From the NCBI GenBank assembly GCA_035529895.1, contig DATKVV010000078.1:1-64000 (forward strand): 64,000 nucleotides of DNA, given 5' to 3'. Positions 59,518-64,000 of this stretch are shown here, one piece after another. The position numbers and the translations under genes are program-made. Each line of letters begins with the position of its first letter. Position 1 is the first letter of the stretch. Under the pieces are notes generated by a model that ran no database searches, was not told where the DNA came from, and saw only the letters and a list, made by a program, of their open reading frames with translations. The stretch comes from JAUWKC01 sp035529895 (lineage in GTDB: Bacteria; Planctomycetota; Phycisphaerae; Sedimentisphaerales; Anaerobacaceae).

Positions 59518-60546
59518 TTAAAGCTGAACGGTCTTGCCTTCTCGTGCTGATTCGTAGAGGGCAAGGATTAACTCCACGCAAAGCCTTGCACTGGCCGGCG
59601 GAACCATAGGCTCGCGGTCGTCTTTTACCGCCTCAAGGAAATCGGCAATTATTCTCTCATGGCCCTGTGTGCCGATAGCCATCGGGTCCGTGACGCCGCT
59701 GGCGTTGGATACGCTTTCGAGCTGGGGGGCCTCCAGGCCTTCCACGCTCCAATCCACAATCTCGCTGTCGGTCAGAATGATGCTGCCCTTTTCGCCGTGA
59801 ATCTCGATCCTGTTCGGATACCCCGGCTTAATCACCGTCGACGCTTCCAATATCCCCCGCGCGCCGTTTTCGTACTCCACTATGGCATGGCCCATGTCTT
59901 CGACCTCTATGTCGTGGGCTACAGTCGCGGTTCGCGCAAAAACGGATTTGGCGCGCCCCATCATCCAGACCATCAAATCAAGAGTGTGCGCCGCCTGTTG
60001 AATAAAGGGCCCGCCCCCGTCAAGCTCCCACGTGCCCCGCCATGCCGCACTGTCGTAGTATTCCTGCCCTCTGTACTTCTTCAGGAAGCTGTTTGCGATA
60101 TAAATCTTTCCGAGCTTGCCTGACCGGACCGCTTCGTACGCGGCTTTGTTATGGTCGGCTGTGCGGTGCTGAAACGCGCAGCCGAGCTTGACGCCGGCAG
60201 ATTCACATGCCGCCGTCATTGCATCTATCTTCTCAAGCGTGATGTCGAGAGGTTTTTCGCAAAGGACGTGTTTTTTGAGTTTCGCGGCGGCCATGGCGCC
60301 GCCGGCGTGCAGTCCGCTGGGCGTCGCTATTATGACCGCATCAAAATCAACCTTCCTTGCCAGAGACTCGAGGCTGTCAGAAAAATGCTCAATACGGTGC
60401 TTTCGCGCAAATTCCTTTGCCTTGGAGATTGTTCTCGAAACCACCGCCGCAAGCGATGCATTCGGAACATTGTTGACCGCGGCTACGTATTTGCCTGCGA
60501 TATTTCCCGTGCCCAACAGAGCAAACTCTATCTTATCGCTATCCAT
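59518..60546 (-). CDS. Gfo/Idh/MocA family oxidoreductase
   Basis: 342 aa cytoplasmic NAD(P)-dependent oxidoreductase. The Rossmann motif is FALLGTGNIAGKYV, the EKP motif is in VLCEKPLDIT, and the catalytic region has QQAAHTLDLMVWMMG with the conserved His. This is a shorter, classical member, closest in style to glucose-6-phosphate- or inositol-type dehydrogenases, unlike the Tat-exported copies in the 13.5-22 kb operon. ATG 60546 with AAGGGA upstream is chosen over a TTG one codon before. It is monocistronic. Confidence 0.9.
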   Translation of the reverse strand: MDSDKIEFALLGTGNIAGKYVAAVNNVPNASLAAVVSRTISKAKEFARKHRIEHFSDSLESLARKVDFDAVIIATPSGLHAGGAMAAAKLKKHVLCEKPLDITLEKIDAMTAACESAGVKLGCAFQHRTADHNKAAYEAVRSGKLGKIYIANSFLKKYRGQEYYDSAAWRGTWELDGGGPFIQQAAHTLDLMVWMMGRAKSVFARTATVAHDIEVEDMGHAIVEYENGARGILEASTVIKPGYPNRIEIHGEKGSIILTDSEIVDWSVEGLEAPQLESVSNASGVTDPMAIGTQGHERIIADFLEAVKDDREPMVPPASARLCVELILALYESAREGKTVQL

Positions 60547-60596
60547 CAAATGCTTCCCTTTAATGATTGAACCAAATTACAGTACGCGCTGCCGAT

Positions 60597-60624
60597 ATAA
60601 TACCAATGGCGTCATACTTGTCTA
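60597..60624 (-). promoter_or_regulatory. Promoter candidate for the monocistronic Gfo/Idh/MocA gene
   Basis: On the minus strand TAGACA (60619-60624), 16 bp, TATTAT (60597-60602). Predicted start near 60590, leader about 45 nt with AAAGGG before the ATG. On the plus strand TATAAT occurs at 60829-60834 towards the ECF sigma gene, but its best -35 is 21 bp away. No gene is seen in 60625-60951. Confidence 0.35.
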
Positions 60625-60951
60625 TGACCTGCCAATTAGATTATAATCGGGATTCAATACACCTGTTTGTGCATAAAGAACGCCAATTCGGTACAGGGCC
60701 GGCAGGGAGATGTCGGACAAGTGCTGTCAAAGCAATAGGTAGTGCAATCCCTGGACTGTTCGACTTGCTCTTGGAAAAAATCCTGCAACTGGCTCGTCTT
60801 TTTGCAACAAAATCCTTTCTTGTTCCTCTATAATCTGACTGCTCATTGGATACGGGGCCCAGCGGCGTAGGTGACCGGGTATTAATCGGAAGCCCCCGAT
60901 GAATAAAAAAAAGCGAACCTTCGGTCAATCATAGGACACATAATAGATGGT

Positions 60952-62403
60952 ATGAAAGAGAATACTGAACAGGACTGGGTGGAAAGCGCCAGGCGCCGAG
61001 AACCCGCCGCCATTGCTGAGCTCTACCGTCGTTATTGGCGTGCGGCCCGGGCCGCCGCCTTTGGTGTGACGGCAGACCTCGACCTGGCTGAGGATGCCGC
61101 TTCCGAAGCCTTCTATGCCGCCATTGACGGCCTGCACGACTTGAAAGACACTCAACGATTCGGCCCCTGGCTGCGCACAATCGTCGTTCGTACAGCGACC
61201 CATCTACACGCCGCCAGGGCAAAAGAAACCGCAGCCGACCCACACACGCTGCCCGACGCCCAGTCCCCTCCGCCGGGTCTCGATTTGGAACAGCAGGAGG
61301 TAATAGCCCTGATTCACCAGGCCGTGCGAAATCTCTCCCAGACCCTGCGCGAGGCCATGTCCCTGTTCTACTTCGAAGGCTACAGCCTTAAAGAGGCCGC
61401 TCGCTTCCTCGATGTTCCGACCGGAACCCTCAAGCGCCGTCTTCACGAGGGACGCCGACGTCTCCGGGATTCCGCCGAGCAAATCATGAAAGGGACAAAG
61501 CCCATGGACCCGCAACGTGAACAGATTCTCCGGCAGCTCACCAACGCTGCCAACGAAGGGATAGGTTCTGAGGCCTTCTACCAGGCCATGCGTCAGGTCT
61601 TGCGTCTGCGTCCTATGCCGCATGACCTGATGCGCAAGCTTATGCAGCGGCATCTGGCTGCAAAACAGGGGAAAACGCCAATGTCCCCCGAAAAAGAGCG
61701 TTTGCTGCGCGAGTATTTCAGTCGCGTCTTTAGACATTCCGAGAGGGCCCGAGACCCCAATCATCCGGTAGGGGCGGTTGCAAACGCGATTCGAGCGGCG
61801 CTGCCCGAGTTCCAGCAATGGCACGTTGACATGTCCCAGGTAGATGTTTCCCAACTGGCCCGGCAAATGTTTGACGGTAAGAGTTTCTCAATGCCGCCGG
61901 GCTTTGCCGAACCATCTGAGGCCTCTTACATATCCGCAAGGCAGGCATGGCTGGTGCAGGACGGGGACGGCTTCGTTTGCACTACCTACGAGCTTATGCA
62001 AAAGACAGCCGATAAGCAAACTCTGAACGCGCAAATCAAGCAAGGTAGTCGCTCAAGCGATGTTCTGTTCCTTGTATGGAAAAGATTAGAGGCCCTCGAA
62101 CTCCGGGCCGTTGAAGAGCTGCTGCGGCGCTTATCTGAAGCGATTGCTCCAAAGCTGACAGTTCGGTTCATCACCTATGAGGATCCGCGCTATCGCGCGG
62201 CTTTACGTATGCAGCTTGCAGACAATCCTGTCCCGGCTGCCATAGGAGGCGTGCACAACCCCTGGCCGGGACTGCCTGAAGGGGTCAGTGTTGCCTCTGT
62301 CCTTCTCTGCCTCGAGCCCTGGGCCGCCGCCCAAACCGGCCAGCCAGTTGAGCTTGCACCCTTCTGGCCACTGTCTTTCTTGGACGCCAACAAGAGCCGA
62401 TAG
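60952..62403 (+). CDS. ECF sigma factor with long C-terminal extension
   Basis: 483 aa. The first 180 residues are a normal ECF sigma: region 2 (AIAELYRRYWRAARAAAFGV, DAASEAFYAAI) and region 4 (REAMSLFYFEGYSLKEAARF, PTGTLKRRLHEGRRRLRD). About 300 further residues carry no membrane segment, are helical at first (ILRQLTNAANEGIGSEAF) and become alpha/beta later (QAWLVQDGDGFVCTTYELMQ). No adjacent anti-sigma gene exists, so the extension probably controls activity in cis. I do not recognise the extension as a named domain. No clear ribosome site precedes the ATG. Confidence 0.85.
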   Translation: MKENTEQDWVESARRREPAAIAELYRRYWRAARAAAFGVTADLDLAEDAASEAFYAAIDGLHDLKDTQRFGPWLRTIVVRTATHLHAARAKETAADPHTLPDAQSPPPGLDLEQQEVIALIHQAVRNLSQTLREAMSLFYFEGYSLKEAARFLDVPTGTLKRRLHEGRRRLRDSAEQIMKGTKPMDPQREQILRQLTNAANEGIGSEAFYQAMRQVLRLRPMPHDLMRKLMQRHLAAKQGKTPMSPEKERLLREYFSRVFRHSERARDPNHPVGAVANAIRAALPEFQQWHVDMSQVDVSQLARQMFDGKSFSMPPGFAEPSEASYISARQAWLVQDGDGFVCTTYELMQKTADKQTLNAQIKQGSRSSDVLFLVWKRLEALELRAVEELLRRLSEAIAPKLTVRFITYEDPRYRAALRMQLADNPVPAAIGGVHNPWPGLPEGVSVASVLLCLEPWAAAQTGQPVELAPFWPLSFLDANKSR

Positions 62404-62483
62404 AATCCGAACCGGCCCGCCCTCGGATACCGGCATCTGATATTGAGACCCATCCCGTGCGATATATACCTTCTAATATTCTT

Positions 62484-63995
62484 TCAGCGGTACGGCGCCC
62501 AGTAATTGCGAGGGTCGGTCTTCATAACGTACCTTTTTCTCGGCACAGGCAGCGGGTCCTGGACCCGCAGTACCCACGCCAGAAGCTCGGCGAGCATCTC
62601 CTGTTGTACCCTCGCCGCCCGCGGCTCACCATAAAGGTTCTTCAGCTCCGCCGGGTCCGTCTTCAGGTTATACAACTGTCCCCTCCCCTGCATATCGAAC
62701 GCAAGCTTCCACTCACCTTTTCGCACCATCCGCATAGTCCCGCTTTGAGACCAGCTATTCAGGCAGTCGAAGCTGCACGAAGTATTCAAAGCGCCCTCCT
62801 TGACAGGATCAAGCTTGTCTTCCGCCGTGTAGTGCAGCCCGCCGAATCCATGTTCGGCATACACGCTGGCAAATTCCTCTCTCGGATAGTCGCCCCCTGT
62901 CAGCGCCGGCCAGAGACTTCGCCCCTGCACCCCCTTGGGCAGAGGCACGCCCACGGCCTCGCACAGCGTCGGCATAATATCCACTATCGAAACGTGGGCA
63001 GGGTGCGGCTTGCTGCTGGCCGCAATGCCCGGCCCCACGAAGAACATCGGGACGCGCGTCAGATATTCCGGCAGCTCAGGCCCTTTGCGAACCAGACCGT
63101 ACTCACCCACAAAGTCACCGTGGTCCGACACAAACACAATGATGGTATTGTCGAGCCGCTTCTTGTCTTCGAGAAATCCGACAAATCTTTTCACCTGGTC
63201 GTCAATCAAACGCAGCATCCCGAAATAATTGGCTCGCGCCCGTGGTATCTGTTTCTCGTAATCCGCAAACGCCCGTTCCCCCAGCTGCCTGCCCCACTGA
63301 AACTTGAATCCCTTCACCTTCAGCGCTTCCTTGCCCGACCGCGTCGCAGGCAGCGAATCGGGCGGAAACATCGAAAAATAAGGTTCCGGAACCTGGTACG
63401 GGTTGTGAGGCTCGGGAAATGATAGCCACACAAAGAACGGCTTGCCTCTTACGCCCTCTATCCACTTCATCGCGCTGGAAACAGCCCGATAGGGACACTG
63501 GCACTCCAGAGGAAACGGCGCCGGCTTGAAGTCCGCCCGATGACGCAGACCCTTCAGGTATTCGTCAAAGGCCTTTTCCTCGGCGCTTCGATCCTCCCCC
63601 GAGCCCCCGTCGTGACCCAGCCCGAACCAATGGTCGAATTTGTCCCCACTCAGGTAAGTATGGTTCTTGCCGCACAGGCCTGTTGCATAGCCCTGTCCCC
63701 TAAGCACGTCAATCAGGTCTTTCTCGTAAGTCGCGTCTTTCGTATTATGGTTGGTCCGAACCCTCGTCGCGCTCGGGTACCGTCCCGTGAACAGGCTCGT
63801 ACGCGCCGGAACACACACCGGCATCGATGTATACGCGCGATTGAACCAGGTCCCCTTGGCCGCCAGCTTGTCAAGAAACGGCGTCGTGTCCAGCGCAAAG
63901 CCCTCGCGCTTGCACACATCCGCCCGCTGCTGGTCCGTCATAATAATAACGATGTTCGGCTTGCCTGTAGTAACCTCACCGAAACTCTCACGCAA
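62484..63995 (-). CDS. Type I sulfatase (formylglycine-dependent), 5' end outside window
   Basis: At least 503 aa of an S1-family sulfatase. The first metal-binding motif is PNIVIIMTDQQRADV, and the formylglycine site is CVPARTSLFTGR, matching C-x-P-x-R, so an FGE must modify the Cys. Further motifs are KNHTYLSGDKFDHWFG and VFVSDHGDFVGEYG. The only in-window start is a TTG five bases from the edge, so the true start, probably with a signal peptide, lies beyond 64000. It removes sulfate esters from glycans or other substrates. No catalytically complete FGE is seen in the window. Confidence 0.92.
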   Translation of the reverse strand: MRESFGEVTTGKPNIVIIMTDQQRADVCKREGFALDTTPFLDKLAAKGTWFNRAYTSMPVCVPARTSLFTGRYPSATRVRTNHNTKDATYEKDLIDVLRGQGYATGLCGKNHTYLSGDKFDHWFGLGHDGGSGEDRSAEEKAFDEYLKGLRHRADFKPAPFPLECQCPYRAVSSAMKWIEGVRGKPFFVWLSFPEPHNPYQVPEPYFSMFPPDSLPATRSGKEALKVKGFKFQWGRQLGERAFADYEKQIPRARANYFGMLRLIDDQVKRFVGFLEDKKRLDNTIIVFVSDHGDFVGEYGLVRKGPELPEYLTRVPMFFVGPGIAASSKPHPAHVSIVDIMPTLCEAVGVPLPKGVQGRSLWPALTGGDYPREEFASVYAEHGFGGLHYTAEDKLDPVKEGALNTSCSFDCLNSWSQSGTMRMVRKGEWKLAFDMQGRGQLYNLKTDPAELKNLYGEPRAARVQQEMLAELLAWVLRVQDPLPVPRKRYVMKTDPRNYWAPYR

Positions 63996-64000
63996 ACCTC

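Overview
The window looks like a chromosomal segment of a carbohydrate-degrading Planctomycetota bacterium, most likely from class Phycisphaerae. This rests on family content read by eye: FGE/SUMF1-like domains fused to sialidase-type propellers, a formylglycine sulfatase, Tat-exported Gfo/Idh/MocA oxidoreductases, a PQQ-type propeller beginning WPQWRGPNRDG, a PEP-CTERM protein, DUF6807 (PmoA-type) and DUF4038/DUF5060 glycosidases, and a partial type II secretion gene set. I see no rRNA, tRNA, CRISPR array, phage or intact insertion sequence.

Layout. 1-2.8 kb: an NtrC-type response regulator and its histidine kinase behind a consensus sigma-70 promoter, with a nested inverted repeat downstream. 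3.2-4.4 kb: a broken secreted-protein gene. 4.7-13.2 kb: secreted glycan-acting proteins (two FGE-like/sialidase fusions, an alpha/alpha-barrel protein and a DUF5060/DUF4038 glycosidase). 13.5-24.8 kb: a tight seven-gene operon with three Gfo/Idh/MocA oxidoreductases, an alpha/alpha-barrel-DUF6807 fusion, two Nramp-fold transporters lacking the metal-binding motifs, and a URO-D-type methyltransferase-like protein. 25-28.6 kb: a giant secreted protein whose outer module is duplicated around PKD-like and LamG domains. 28.7-33 kb: an isochorismatase-fold protein without its catalytic Cys, TrmB, a NatAB-type ABC exporter and a deleted symporter gene. 33.2-41.4 kb: an esterase-glycosidase fusion, a PQQ-type propeller, a LEA-like lipoprotein, a PEP-CTERM protein, an alcohol dehydrogenase and a macrodomain protein. 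41.7-52.2 kb: a type II secretion/type IV pilus-like operon containing a protein with two HExxH peptidase domains. Divergent from it are a sigma factor and a zinc-type anti-sigma candidate. 54-64 kb: a NIPSNAP protein, a propeller plus sugar isomerase pair, an RraA-like protein, a dicarboxylate-type symporter, another Gfo/Idh/MocA enzyme, a long ECF sigma factor and a 5'-truncated sulfatase.

How it may work together (inference): secreted and periplasmic enzymes open complex, possibly sulfated or otherwise modified glycans. Tat-exported Gfo/Idh/MocA enzymes would then oxidise or isomerise the released sugars, LeuT-fold and SDF-family transporters would import products, and cytosolic Gfo/Idh/MocA, isomerase and RraA-type enzymes would process them. 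The best candidate for an undescribed system is the 13.5-24.8 kb operon. Its two Nramp-fold proteins have lost the metal-coordinating residues and sit among sugar enzymes, and the last gene is translationally coupled to the second transporter.

Several intergenic regions hold recognisable sigma-70-like promoters (TTGACA, 17-18 bp spacers, -10 often TATCCT), including one that would give a leaderless mRNA. All family names come from motif recognition without database searches.
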